NCBI GenBank assembly: GCA_900543205.1
Contig: UQQM01000007.1
Span: forward strand, 16,871 to 80,870
Direction of reading: 5' to 3'
DNA length: 64,000 bases
Origin: an uncultured Bacteroides sp.
GTDB lineage: Bacteria > Bacteroidota > Bacteroidia > Bacteroidales > UBA932
Below, one piece after another: positions 33,936 to 43,216 of this stretch (the first letter of the stretch is position 1; every line of letters starts with the position of its first letter). Below the pieces are notes generated by a model that had not been told where the DNA came from, did not search any database, and saw only the letters and a program-made list of their open reading frames with translations. A program made the position numbers and the translations under genes.

Positions 33936-34066
33936 CCGGCAACGGTTTTTATGATACCGGCCAGGGCCGCCAGCGCCATTACTAGCACCAGCGACCCGAG
34001 CCAGCGTCTGGTAGTTTTTCTGACCCCTCCTGTATCCGGAATGCTTCTCATCGGAGGAAAGGTCAT
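33932..34066 (-). CDS. Small membrane protein, 44 aa, between POT transporter and psd
   Basis: ATG at 34066-34064 sits in an ATGA overlap with the transporter stop, and its TGA (33934-33932) sits in an ATGA overlap with the psd start. Residues about 22-40 (WLGSLVLVMALAALAGIIK) form one membrane span after a basic, Pro-containing head. The double overlap and the shared direction argue that it is translated and coupled to psd. No known family was recognised; a role near the phospholipid enzyme is a guess. Confidence 0.6.
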   Translation of the reverse strand: MTFPPMRSIPDTGGVRKTTRRWLGSLVLVMALAALAGIIKTVAG

Positions 34067-35790
34067 GCTTCGGCGGCTTCCTGCTTGTCTTCAGTGGCCG
34101 CCTCGATCTTCTTCAGCATCGCGAACATGATGAAGCCCGCGATTACGCAGAGAGCCATGAGTATCGCCCAGTTGGCCCAGAGAGGCACCTGCATCCAGAG
34201 AAGTCCGGGGATGGAGCTGAGGTAGTTGCCCACAGCTGTGGCGGCGAACCACAGGCCCATCATCAGTCCCTTGTACTTGGGAGGGGCCACCTTGGAGACG
34301 AACGATATGCCCATCGGGCTGAGCAGCAGCTCGGCGAAGGTAAGCACTAGATAGGTTCCCATCAGGTAGGTCGGAACCACGGGGTCGGGGGAAACCGTTC
34401 CCTGCAGTTCGGCGGGGGAAGCCTGTCCGAGCGAGCCGAAAATCATTATCAGATAGCCGAGCGCGGCGATGAACATTCCTATTCCTATCTTCTTGGGAGC
34501 CGAAGGTTCGAGGCCCCTGGGATGCTTTTCGCTCTTCCTGGAAGCCAGCCAGCTGAAGAGCGCGATTGAAATCGGAGTCAGGAATACCACGAAGAAGGGG
34601 TTGAACTGCTGGAACAGCTGGGGCTGGATGTCAAGCCTTGCGGGCATTCCGCTGTATATCGAGTACGCGCCGCCCCAGAGCAGGATGGTCACGACCGCAT
34701 TGACAATCTTGCCCGTCGGCTTCTCGGACTGGAAAGTTCCGAACAGGGTGTATATCGACACGGCTATCAGGGCGAGCACCCAGATGTTGAAGCCGGAGCG
34801 GCTCCAGCCTTCCGCGAAGCTCTGGGTGTAGTCACGCGCGAACCAGGTCAGCGACTGGCCGTTCTGGTGGAATGCCATCCAGAAGAAGATGACTACCGCG
34901 AACACGAGGCAGAGAGCCACCACGCGCTCCTTGGTCTGCGCGGCGGAAAGCTGCTCCACATGCACCTTTCCGGCGGAACCGGAAGCGGCCGCCTGCTTTG
35001 CATTCACGTCGGCATGCTTGAACCAGCCGCGGCAGGCGAAATAGATGCACACCGATACCACCAGCGAGACGCAGGCGACGGCGAAGCCCATGTTGTAGGA
35101 CGAAGACAGATTCTCGATATAATATGAGCAGAAGTCCGCCATCGGCATGGATGCGACTTCAGGAGAAGGCATGACTGACTGGAGAGCCGACAGGGTCTCG
35201 CCGTTGGCGGCGCTTATCGTCCCGTCCAGATACTGGTGCGCAAGGGCGGGGATGTCGGCCTTGTAGATGAGGCCGGCGCCGGAAAGGAACCTGTTGGTTA
35301 TCGCCGTGGCTGCCGAAGGAGCGAACATTGCGCCGATATTGATCGCCATATAGAAAAGGCTGAAGGCGGAGTCCCTGCGGGAAGAGTACCTGGGGTCGTC
35401 ATAGAGATTGCCCACGAGCACCTGAAGATTGCCCTTGAAGAGTCCAGTTCCCACGGAAATGAGCAGCAGGGCGCCGATCATAAGGGCTATTCCGAAGAAA
35501 TTGTCGCCCGTCGGCACCGCCAGCGCAAGGTATCCGAGGAACATGACCGAGATGCCTATGACCACGCACCTTCCGTAACCTATCCTGTCGGCGAGCCATC
35601 CGCCGACCACGGGCATGAAATAGACCGCTGCAAGGAAAATCGAGTAGACCTGGCTCGCCAGCGCCTGCTCCCAGCCGAACTTGGCCTGGAGGAAGAGCAT
35701 GAAGATGGCAAGCATGGTGTAGTAGCCGAAGCGCTCTCCTGTGTTGGCGAGGGCCAGGGCGAACAAACCTTTTGGTTGACCTTTGAACAT
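34063..35790 (-). CDS. POT/PTR family proton-coupled peptide transporter
   Basis: Start chosen at 35790 (MFKGQPKGLFALALANTGER); upstream in-frame codons run through promoter-like repeats and lack family sequence. 575 residues with about 12-14 membrane spans. GERFGYY matches the ExxER proton-coupling motif; SVGTGLFKGNLQVLVGNLY is the PTR2 signature. It imports di- and tripeptides. First gene of the POT, 44-aa protein, psd chain. Confidence 0.88.
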   Translation of the reverse strand: MFKGQPKGLFALALANTGERFGYYTMLAIFMLFLQAKFGWEQALASQVYSIFLAAVYFMPVVGGWLADRIGYGRCVVIGISVMFLGYLALAVPTGDNFFGIALMIGALLLISVGTGLFKGNLQVLVGNLYDDPRYSSRRDSAFSLFYMAINIGAMFAPSAATAITNRFLSGAGLIYKADIPALAHQYLDGTISAANGETLSALQSVMPSPEVASMPMADFCSYYIENLSSSYNMGFAVACVSLVVSVCIYFACRGWFKHADVNAKQAAASGSAGKVHVEQLSAAQTKERVVALCLVFAVVIFFWMAFHQNGQSLTWFARDYTQSFAEGWSRSGFNIWVLALIAVSIYTLFGTFQSEKPTGKIVNAVVTILLWGGAYSIYSGMPARLDIQPQLFQQFNPFFVVFLTPISIALFSWLASRKSEKHPRGLEPSAPKKIGIGMFIAALGYLIMIFGSLGQASPAELQGTVSPDPVVPTYLMGTYLVLTFAELLLSPMGISFVSKVAPPKYKGLMMGLWFAATAVGNYLSSIPGLLWMQVPLWANWAILMALCVIAGFIMFAMLKKIEAATEDKQEAAEA

Positions 35791-35915
35791 ATCTTCTGTT
35801 TTATTGATTTCGGTTCCGGCGTCCGTTCCATGGGCGCATAATCTACAAATTAAATAAAAACTGGGCATTGATACAAGTTTAAGGGACGGCTCCCGGCCGC
35901 ATTTTTTCATATTTC

Positions 35916-36063
35916 CGCCTCGGCAATGAAATTTGAACAAGTTCGATTTGCATTGCGCTCGGCTTCTGCGTATATTTGACTACCGTCATTTATACTGTTG
36001 CGCCTCGGCAATGAAATTTGAACAAGTTCAATTTGCATTGCGCTCGGCTTCTGCGTATATTTG
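35916..36063 (+). repeat. Tandem 63-base repeat, each unit carrying the promoter cassette
   Basis: Units at 35916-35978 and 36001-36063 differ at one base (35945 G, 36030 A); period 85. Each begins CGCCTCGGCAATGAAATTTG and ends with the cassette TTTG-20 bases-TATATTTG (35947-35978; 36032-36063). The second unit ends 6 bases before the acyltransferase ATG. The stretch 35791-35915 holds nothing else clear; it must include the transporter's promoter. Confidence 0.8.
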
Positions 36064-36068
36064 CCATT

Positions 36069-36983
36069 ATGGACAACAAGGGGAAAATAGGAAGCGCATT
36101 GGTCTACGGCCTGACAAGGCCGCTGGCATGGCTTCCCCTGAAATCCTGCCGGGCCCTGGGACGGGCGGCCGGCCGCTTCATAGGCAGGACCATAGGATAC
36201 CGCCGCGACGCCGTGATCGCCAACCTCGCGAGGAGCTTCCCCGAGAAGAAATACCACGAACTGACCGCGATATGCCGCCGCTTCTACGAACATTTCGGGA
36301 AAGTGTTCATGGAGGCCGTATGGTTCGGCGGATGCACCGACCCTCAGAAGCTCATTCGCAACGGGATAGTGAAGATGACCAACCCGGAGGCCGTGAACGC
36401 TCTATACGCCAAGGGCAAGAGCGTGGTGGTCCTGACCTCGCACTGCGGCAACTGGGAGCTCTACGGCGGACTGGTCAGCTACCCTTACCCCTCCACGCTC
36501 GCCTACCCCGAAAACGACATCTGCGTGGTCTACCGCAAGCAGTCCAGCCCCACATGGGACCGCTTCCTGGGCAGGAACCGCATAGCCCCGGTGGTCGACA
36601 AGGAACATTATGACGGAAGGGTGGAATCCTTCAGCGTCATGCACTACATACTGCGCCACCGCGACAGGAAGCAGATGTACATCTTCCTCAACGACCAGTA
36701 CCCCTACACCCCCAAGTCCTGCGTGAACATAAGGTTCATGAACCAGGACACCAAGGCCATGGACGCGGCGGAGCACCTTGCCAGGAGGCTCGGCCTGGCG
36801 GTAGTCTACCTCAGCTACCGGGAGGAGCAGGACGGAAACTACACCATGACCTTCACCCCGATATGCGAAGACGCGACCGACTCCCCCAAGGGCGAGATCC
36901 TGCACAGGTACTTCGAACTGCTGGAGAAGGACCTCAGGGAGCAGCCCTGGAACTACCTCTGGACGCACCAACGCTGGAAATAA
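36069..36983 (+). CDS. Lysophospholipid/lipid A acyltransferase (LpxL/HtrB family)
   Basis: Start ATG at 36069, 6 bases after the second -7 box, so the mRNA is almost leaderless. 304 residues. LTSHCGNWELYGG holds the HxxxxE catalytic motif; GYRRDAVIANLARSFPEK is typical of the N-terminal part; FLNDQYPYTPKSCVNIRFM fits the later blocks. It adds a secondary acyl chain to lipid A or an ornithine-type lipid at the inner membrane. First of six co-directional close genes up to pmbA. Confidence 0.85.
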   Translation: MDNKGKIGSALVYGLTRPLAWLPLKSCRALGRAAGRFIGRTIGYRRDAVIANLARSFPEKKYHELTAICRRFYEHFGKVFMEAVWFGGCTDPQKLIRNGIVKMTNPEAVNALYAKGKSVVVLTSHCGNWELYGGLVSYPYPSTLAYPENDICVVYRKQSSPTWDRFLGRNRIAPVVDKEHYDGRVESFSVMHYILRHRDRKQMYIFLNDQYPYTPKSCVNIRFMNQDTKAMDAAEHLARRLGLAVVYLSYREEQDGNYTMTFTPICEDATDSPKGEILHRYFELLEKDLREQPWNYLWTHQRWK

Positions 36984-37005
36984 ACCAATCATAAATAATA
37001 GCAAT

Positions 37006-38463
37006 ATGACAATCAAAGACTTAGAACCAAGTTTAGTTTGGAACAACTTTTACGGACTGACCCAGTGCCCCCGTCCTTCGAAACACGAGGAGGCAGCCCG
37101 CAGATTCATACTCGACTGGGCGGCGGAGCGCGGAATCGACGCCGCAGCGGATGAGACCGGAAACGTCATAATCCGCATCCCCGCGACCCCCGGCTACGAG
37201 AACCGCAAGGGCGTGATCTTCCAGGTGCACATGGACATGGTGCCCCAGAAGACCGCCGACAAGGACCACGACTTCCTCAAGGACCCCATCGAGACCATCA
37301 TCGAAGGCGACTGGGTGACCGCCGACAGGACCACCCTCGGAGCCGACAACGGAATGGGAGTCGCCCTCGCCATGGCCATAGCCGAGTCGAAGGACCTCGC
37401 ACACGGCCCCATCGAGATACTCGTGACCTATGATGAGGAGACGGGAATGTCGGGAGCCAAGGCCCTCAGGCCCGGAATCCTCGAAGGCGACCTGCTCATC
37501 AACCTCGATTCCGAAGACGAGGAGGAGCTCTGCATAGGCTGCGCCGGCGGACTCGACGCGATCGCCGACTTCAAGTACAGGACCTGCAGGACCCAGGCCG
37601 GCCACGTCGGCTTCAAGCTCGACGTAAAGGGCCTCTCCGGCGGACATTCCGGCATGGACATCTCGCTCTACAGGGCCAACGCCAACAAGGTGCTCGCCAA
37701 CGCCCTGATTCCCGTGATGGAGAAATACGGGGCGAAGCTGGTGTCCTTCACCGGAGGCAGTCTGCGCAACGCCATCCCCTTCGAGGGAGAGGCTGAAATC
37801 GTGGTTCCCGCAGAAAGGGCGGCCGCCACGCAGCGCGCGATAAAGAAGAACTTCGCCGAGGTTACGGCAAGATACAAGGAAAGCGACCCCGCGATGTCAT
37901 GCACCGTCCGCAGGACCAGGAAGCCCGCCAACGAATACATCGAGGAGGGCGTGGCGCTCAACGCGCTCAAGGCCATCTCCGCCTGCCCTTCCAACGTGGT
38001 GCGCATGAGCCGCAGCATGCCCGGACTCACCGAGACCTCCATCAACCTGGCGGTAGTGAGGACAGGACGCGGCCACATCAAGGTTGCCTCCCTGCTCAGG
38101 AGCGCCGTGGACGAGTCCAAGGCAGAACTCGCCAACCGCGTAAGGTACATCTTCGAATTCGCCGGGGCGAGCGTCAAGTTCACCGGAGGATACTGCGGAT
38201 GGACTCCCAAGCCCGACACTCCCCTGATAGGTCTGCTCAACGACACGCACACGAAGCTGTTCGGCAAGCCCATGAACATCATGGCCACCCACGGAGGACT
38301 CGAATGCGCCCTGCTGGGAGCCAAATATCCCAACTGGGAGATGGTTTCAATCGGGCCCACCGTGCTCTATCCCCACTCCCCCGACGAAAGGGTGAACATC
38401 CCTTCCGTGCAGCATGTGTGGGAGCTCCTCAAGGCCGTGCTCGTAGCGGTTCCCGAGAAGTAG
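37006..38463 (+). CDS. pepD: Aminoacyl-histidine dipeptidase (M20 family)
   Basis: 485 residues. VIFQVHMDMVPQK carries the first zinc His-x-Asp; DRTTLGADNGMGVALAMAI holds the bridging Asp; TYDEETGMSGAKAL holds the catalytic Glu pair. These, with the length and the C-terminal YCGWTPKPDTPLI, are typical of PepD/carnosinase. It cleaves Xaa-His and other dipeptides in the cytosol. It is 22 bases after the acyltransferase and 1 base before the next gene. Confidence 0.92.
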   Translation: MTIKDLEPSLVWNNFYGLTQCPRPSKHEEAARRFILDWAAERGIDAAADETGNVIIRIPATPGYENRKGVIFQVHMDMVPQKTADKDHDFLKDPIETIIEGDWVTADRTTLGADNGMGVALAMAIAESKDLAHGPIEILVTYDEETGMSGAKALRPGILEGDLLINLDSEDEEELCIGCAGGLDAIADFKYRTCRTQAGHVGFKLDVKGLSGGHSGMDISLYRANANKVLANALIPVMEKYGAKLVSFTGGSLRNAIPFEGEAEIVVPAERAAATQRAIKKNFAEVTARYKESDPAMSCTVRRTRKPANEYIEEGVALNALKAISACPSNVVRMSRSMPGLTETSINLAVVRTGRGHIKVASLLRSAVDESKAELANRVRYIFEFAGASVKFTGGYCGWTPKPDTPLIGLLNDTHTKLFGKPMNIMATHGGLECALLGAKYPNWEMVSIGPTVLYPHSPDERVNIPSVQHVWELLKAVLVAVPEK

Positions 38464-38464
38464 C

Positions 38465-39154
38465 ATGAACCCGCAGACAAGGGAACAGCTCCTGGCCTGG
38501 GCCGAGAAGTACAACGACCCTGTCTGGTTCAGGCAGGATCCCATAGCCTTCCCCCGGAAGTTCCACGAGGACGGGGCGGCTCTTCAGGACATAGAAGTGG
38601 CGGCAGTCTTTGCCGCCCACTTCGCCTGGGGCCGCAGGGCGATGATAGTCAGGGATTGCGAGCGCTTCTTCGACTTCACGGAATGGAAACCGTACGACTA
38701 CGTCATGAGCGGCGACTGGAGGGATGACCCTGTCAGCATACACAGGACCATAAAATGGTCCGACACGGCGGCGATATGCAGCCGGCTCCGCGACTGGTAC
38801 TCCTGCCACGACTCGCTCGAAAGCCTCGGCACTGACGGGATCAGGGAAAGAATCTTCGGACAGAAGCCCGATCCGAAGGCGCCGAACAAGAAGATAAACA
38901 TGCTCCGCAGGTGGCTGGTCAGGAACGACGGCAAGGTGGACCTCGGAGTATGGAGGCACAGCTCTCCGGCGGAGCTCATCATACCCCTGGACGTGCATGT
39001 CTACGCCCAGGCGAGCGCCCTGGGACTGAGCTCCAGGAAACAGAAGGACCTGGCCACCGCCATTGAAATCACCGACGCCTTCAGGGACATTTTCCCGGGG
39101 GACCCTGCAAAGGGCGATTTTGCACTTTTCGGTTACGGAATAGACAATGCCTAA
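38465..39154 (+). CDS. TIGR02757 / DUF2400 family protein
   Basis: 229 residues. AAVFAAHFAWGRRAMI near the start and PLDVHVYAQASALGL near the end identify this family, which is typical of Bacteroidota. It looks helical, and the layout (a PLDxH motif after a helix bundle) recalls the HhH-GPD DNA glycosylase fold, but no function is established. ATG is 1 base after the pepD stop, and its 3' end overlaps the kinase gene by 8 bases. Confidence 0.8.
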   Translation: MNPQTREQLLAWAEKYNDPVWFRQDPIAFPRKFHEDGAALQDIEVAAVFAAHFAWGRRAMIVRDCERFFDFTEWKPYDYVMSGDWRDDPVSIHRTIKWSDTAAICSRLRDWYSCHDSLESLGTDGIRERIFGQKPDPKAPNKKINMLRRWLVRNDGKVDLGVWRHSSPAELIIPLDVHVYAQASALGLSSRKQKDLATAIEITDAFRDIFPGDPAKGDFALFGYGIDNA

Positions 39155-39731
39155 GCTCTACATCATATCCGGCTGCAACGGCTCCGGCAAGACGACGGCC
39201 TCGTACACCCTGCTGCCCGACCTGCTCGGCTGCAGGCAGTTCGTGAATTCGGACGAGTTCGCGAAGAGCCTGTCACCTTTCAACCCGGCGGCGGCGTCAA
39301 TCACCGCCAGCCGCTACATGATGATGAAAATAAACTACATGCTCGGAAGCTACGAAGACTTCAGCATAGAGACCACGCTCGCCACGCGCTCGCTCGTGAA
39401 GATAATCGAGGAGGCGCAGTCTGTGGGATACGAGGTCACCCTGCTGTATTTCTGGCTGAACTCCCCCGAGCTTGCAGTCAAGAGGGTGCGCGACCGCGTT
39501 GCGGCGGGCGGGCATGACATCCCCGAAAACGTGATACGCCGCCGCTACGTAATGGGGCTGAAATACTTTTTCGAAACCTACAAGCCCATCTGCGACCACT
39601 GGATACTGGCGGACAACTCCAAATCGCCCTTCACCATAGTGGCCAAGGGCAGCAAGCATTTAAGCCATATCAAGGACACGGAGAAGTTCCGCCTTATCTG
39701 GAACATAGCATATCCAAATGAAGAATACTGA
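39147..39731 (+). CDS. Zeta-toxin-like P-loop kinase
   Basis: 194 residues. IISGCNGSGKTTASYTLLP is the Walker A motif; FVNSDEFAKSLSPFNP follows as in zeta toxins (NxDE region); IETTLATRS is the next conserved block; LLYFWLNSPELAVKRVRDRV is the lid. Zeta proteins phosphorylate UDP-sugars; many chromosomal ones have no antitoxin and are probably nucleotide or sugar kinases. No epsilon-like antitoxin gene is adjacent, and the gene overlaps its neighbours on both sides, so a housekeeping role is more likely than a toxin. Confidence 0.75.
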   Translation: MPKLYIISGCNGSGKTTASYTLLPDLLGCRQFVNSDEFAKSLSPFNPAAASITASRYMMMKINYMLGSYEDFSIETTLATRSLVKIIEEAQSVGYEVTLLYFWLNSPELAVKRVRDRVAAGGHDIPENVIRRRYVMGLKYFFETYKPICDHWILADNSKSPFTIVAKGSKHLSHIKDTEKFRLIWNIAYPNEEY

Positions 39732-41139
39732 CAGATTCGCGGTCACCGAAGACCAGCTCCGAGCCCTCATTGCCGAAGGGCTGAGGTACGGCGGAGACTG
39801 GTGTGACCTGTATTTCGAAGACACGGTCTACAACGACTTCCTCCTCAGGGACTCCGAGGTGAGTTCGGCGGGATACCATATAGACTACGGCTGCGGCATA
39901 CGCGTGCTCAAAGGCGAGAAGACCGGCTACGCGTACTCGGAGAGCACTGCGTTCGAAGACCTCGTGCGCGCAGCCCGCACCGCAGGTTCCATCGCGTCCG
40001 TCCCTGCCGCAGCCGGGCACAGGCCCTTCTGCAGCACGCCGGTGGACGCCGGCCCGGCACCCGACCGCTACCCTGTGCAAAAGGACTGGAACGGCAGCGA
40101 CTGCGGCGGCTTCATACCCTTCCTCAAGGGAATAGAAAACGGGATACGCAGCCGGGAAAGCCGGACGCTCAAGGTCATCGCGATGCTCTCCTGGTCCATG
40201 AGCGAGATAATGATGTACAATTCCCTCGGAGAGCTGACCTGCGACAGCCGCCCGCTCGGAAGCATCTCGGTGCAGGTCGTGTTCCGGCAGGGCGACAGGG
40301 TCGAGACGGCCACTGTCTCCCGCAGCCTAAGGAAGGGGGCGGAGATGATCTGCGACGAGGTGGCCGAAGACCTGGTGGCCCGTGCGGTGAAAGACGTGGA
40401 CCGGCTCTTCGAGGCACGCCGGCCGAAAGGCGGGCAGATGCCCGTCGTAATGGGCGCAGGGGCGTCCGGAATACTGCTCCACGAGGCCATGGGCCACGCC
40501 TTCGAAGCCGACTTCAACCGCAAGGGGCAGTCGATATTCGCCGGCAGGATGGGCGAGCGCGTCTGCCGCAAGGGAATCAACGTCATCGACGACGGCACGC
40601 TGGAAGCCAGCCGAGGCTCATGCAACTACGACGACGAGGGGGTGCCCGGGCAGAAGACCTACATGGTCACGGACGGCATCCTGACCTCTTACCTGCACGA
40701 CCGCATCAGCGCCTGGAGCTACGGCGTGAAGCCCACCGGCAACGGACGCAGGGAGTCCTTCCGGTACAACCCCATACCGCGTATGCGCACCACCTACATG
40801 GAGGGCGGCACCGACGGCAGCGTGCAGGACCTCATCGCCTCCGTGAAGAAAGGCATTTTCGTGGACCAGTTCGCCAACGGGCAGGTGAAGATAGGCGAAG
40901 GGGATTTCACCTTCTACGTGAAGAACGGCGCGCTGATAGAGAACGGCAGGCTCACCATGCCCGTCAAGGACATCAACATCATAGGCAACGGCCCCCAGGC
41001 GCTCGCCGACATAGAGGCGGTCGCCTCCGACCTCAGAATCGATGAAGGCACGTGGACCTGCGGGAAGGAGCAAAGCGTTGCCGTATCATGCGGGATTCCC
41101 TCGGTGCTCATACGGAACCTGACCGTGGGAGGAGAATAA
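39718..41139 (+). CDS. tldD: TldD family metalloprotease subunit
   Basis: 473 residues. ILLHEAMGHAFEADF near residue 257 holds the HExxxH zinc motif of TldD. The C-terminal region has GEGDFTFYVKNGALIENG. TldD and PmbA (TldE) form a heterodimer that trims unfolded peptides and takes part in peptide maturation in other bacteria. The pair is encoded here side by side with 11 bases between them. Its first 14 bases overlap the kinase gene. Confidence 0.9.
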   Translation: MKNTDRFAVTEDQLRALIAEGLRYGGDWCDLYFEDTVYNDFLLRDSEVSSAGYHIDYGCGIRVLKGEKTGYAYSESTAFEDLVRAARTAGSIASVPAAAGHRPFCSTPVDAGPAPDRYPVQKDWNGSDCGGFIPFLKGIENGIRSRESRTLKVIAMLSWSMSEIMMYNSLGELTCDSRPLGSISVQVVFRQGDRVETATVSRSLRKGAEMICDEVAEDLVARAVKDVDRLFEARRPKGGQMPVVMGAGASGILLHEAMGHAFEADFNRKGQSIFAGRMGERVCRKGINVIDDGTLEASRGSCNYDDEGVPGQKTYMVTDGILTSYLHDRISAWSYGVKPTGNGRRESFRYNPIPRMRTTYMEGGTDGSVQDLIASVKKGIFVDQFANGQVKIGEGDFTFYVKNGALIENGRLTMPVKDINIIGNGPQALADIEAVASDLRIDEGTWTCGKEQSVAVSCGIPSVLIRNLTVGGE

Positions 41140-41150
41140 AATTCAAGGAA

Positions 41151-42491
41151 ATGATCGGAAAGAAAGAAACTGAAACCGTGGAGCGCGCGCTCGCGACCGC
41201 CCTTGGAGCCGGCGCGCAGAAAGCCAGGATAACATATTCCAAAAGCGACGAGGAGCTGGTCGCCACGCTCAACGGAGAAATCGACAAGGTCACGCGCTGC
41301 AGCGACAGGTCGTTAAGCCTCACGCTGTTCTCCGACGGGCGCTACGGCAACTTCTCGACCAACAACATCGAAGAGGAGGCGCTGGACGCCTTCATACGCA
41401 AGGCCGTGGAAATCGTGCACAAGATTGCGCCCGACCCCTGCCGCGACCTCCCCGCCCCGGACCGCTGCTGCCATGACGCGCTCACCGGCGACGAGCTGGG
41501 GCTGGTCGACCCGTCCAGGGAGGGAATCAGCCCTGACATGAGAATCCGGACGGCCCTCGAATCCTCGGTATTCAACGGCGCCCGCGACCTTCCTGCCGGC
41601 TGCCGGCTCATCTCCGAGGAAGGAGAATATTCCGACAGCATATACGAGACCCTGCTCATGGATTCCAACGGGCTCTGCTGCAGGCACTCCGAATGTTCGT
41701 TCGACTATGGAGTGGAGGTCACGGTCGAGGCCGGAGACGAAAAATGCAGCGGATACTGGTGGGACTCGTCTTCGCACGCCGGCGCGCAGAACTATGCCGG
41801 ATGCGGGAACAGGGCGCTTGAGAGGGCCGTCGCCCAGATCGGTTCGGCCCCGGCCGGAAGCGGCAAATACAACATGGTGATAGACAGCGAGGTGGCATCG
41901 AAGGTAGTCTCTCCCCTGCTCACCGCGCTCAACGCCTTCTCAATCCAGCAGAACAACTCCTTCCTGACCGGGAGCCTCGGCAGGCGGCTCTTCCCCGAAG
42001 GCATGACCCTCATGGACCTTCCCAGAATCCCGGGCCAGGCATGCTCCAAGTTCTTCGATTCGGAGGGCGTGGCGACCCGTGAGGCCGCGATAATCGAGAA
42101 CGGGACGGTCAGGGAATATTTCGTGAACAGCTACATGTCGCGCAAGCTGGGAATCGCCCCCACCATCGAGTCCGCGACAAGACCCCGGCTGATGCCCTGG
42201 CCGCACGCAGGGCTCGGCCGTTCCGACGTGCTCGGAATCTGCGGCGACGGAATCCTCGTGACCGACTTCAACGGAGGCAACTGCAACCAGGCGACCGGGG
42301 ACTTCTCGTACGGAATCGAAGGCTTCCTCTTCAAGGACGGCAGAATCGTCCGGCCAGTGAGCGGCATGCTCGTGACCGGCAATTTCCTCAGCCTCTGGAA
42401 CAGCCTGATCGCCGCCGGCGACGACGCCAGGCCCTGCATGTCGAAGCTCGTGCCGACGGTCGCATTCGCCGGCGTGGACTTCAGCGGATAG
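41151..42491 (+). CDS. pmbA: PmbA/TldE family protease subunit
   Basis: Start chosen at ATG 41151 (MIGKKETETVERALATALGAG), right after the tldD stop; the frame is open upstream inside tldD. 446 residues. It has the TldD/PmbA fold (MVIDSEVASKVVSPLL; FDSEGVATREAAIIENG; GGNCNQATGDFSYGIEGFLF near the end) but no HExxxH, as expected for the inactive partner. Last gene of the 36069-42491 cluster. Confidence 0.9.
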   Translation: MIGKKETETVERALATALGAGAQKARITYSKSDEELVATLNGEIDKVTRCSDRSLSLTLFSDGRYGNFSTNNIEEEALDAFIRKAVEIVHKIAPDPCRDLPAPDRCCHDALTGDELGLVDPSREGISPDMRIRTALESSVFNGARDLPAGCRLISEEGEYSDSIYETLLMDSNGLCCRHSECSFDYGVEVTVEAGDEKCSGYWWDSSSHAGAQNYAGCGNRALERAVAQIGSAPAGSGKYNMVIDSEVASKVVSPLLTALNAFSIQQNNSFLTGSLGRRLFPEGMTLMDLPRIPGQACSKFFDSEGVATREAAIIENGTVREYFVNSYMSRKLGIAPTIESATRPRLMPWPHAGLGRSDVLGICGDGILVTDFNGGNCNQATGDFSYGIEGFLFKDGRIVRPVSGMLVTGNFLSLWNSLIAAGDDARPCMSKLVPTVAFAGVDFSG

Positions 42492-42574
42492 GCCGCCGCC
42501 TTCGGGGCACCCGGCGGCAAATGTCAAAACTTATTCCTACCTTAGCGGGCTGGAACAAAAAACACAGAAATAAT

Positions 42575-43201
42575 ATGAAAGTCGAAAAGAACAAGGTGGT
42601 GGCGGTAAGCTACGAACTGGAAGTGGAAGGACAGATCGCCGACAGGTCGTCGGCCGACAAGCCCCTCGAGTATATCCACGGCAGCGGTATGCTGCTGCCG
42701 AAATTCGAAGCCAACCTCGAAGGCAAGGAGCCGGGAGACAGCTTCAGATTCACCCTGACCCCCGAAGAGGGCTACGGCGAGTACGACGAACGCTACAGGA
42801 TCGACGTCCCCCTGAGCGCATTCGAGGTCAACGGAGAAGTCCGCAAGGACCTGCTCGTACCCGGACGCATACTCCCGATGTTCAATTCGGAAGGACAGGT
42901 GGTGCAGGGAAAGGTCGAGAAGGTAGGCGAAAGCACCGTCACTATGGATTTCAACCATCAGATGGCCGGCAAGACCCTCAATTTCAGCGGAAAGGTGGAG
43001 AGCGTGCGCGCGGCCACCGAGAAGGAGCTCAAGGAGGGGCTGCACGGCGAATACCTCCCCCAGGAGGGATGCCACTGCGGCGGCGACTGCCACGGAGGCT
43101 GCGGCGAGCATGAAGGCGAATGCTGCGGCGGCCACGGGGATGGAGAATGCTGCGGGGAAGGACACGGCTGCTGCCACGGCGACGGGAAAAAGGAGTCCTG
43201 A
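42575..43201 (+). CDS. SlyD-type FKBP peptidyl-prolyl isomerase with metal-binding tail
   Basis: Start ATG at 42575. 208 residues. FKBP core KVVAVSYELEVEGQIADRSS and LEYIHGSGMLLPKFEANLEG, with GEYDERYRIDVPLSAF as the IF-domain entry, match SlyD. From residue about 162 the tail is full of His and Cys (GCHCGGDCHGGCGEHE and CCHGDG), well suited to Ni or Zn. SlyD assists folding and delivers nickel to hydrogenases. The core covers the known domain length; the tail is longer in Cys than in many homologues. Confidence 0.88.
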   Translation: MKVEKNKVVAVSYELEVEGQIADRSSADKPLEYIHGSGMLLPKFEANLEGKEPGDSFRFTLTPEEGYGEYDERYRIDVPLSAFEVNGEVRKDLLVPGRILPMFNSEGQVVQGKVEKVGESTVTMDFNHQMAGKTLNFSGKVESVRAATEKELKEGLHGEYLPQEGCHCGGDCHGGCGEHEGECCGGHGDGECCGEGHGCCHGDGKKES

Positions 43202-43216
43202 CGCGGACGGCCGCAG

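Noticed and set aside
39147..39731. Zeta-like gene as part of a toxin-antitoxin system
   Set aside because: No antitoxin-like partner; it overlaps housekeeping genes on both sides, so a plain kinase role is more likely.
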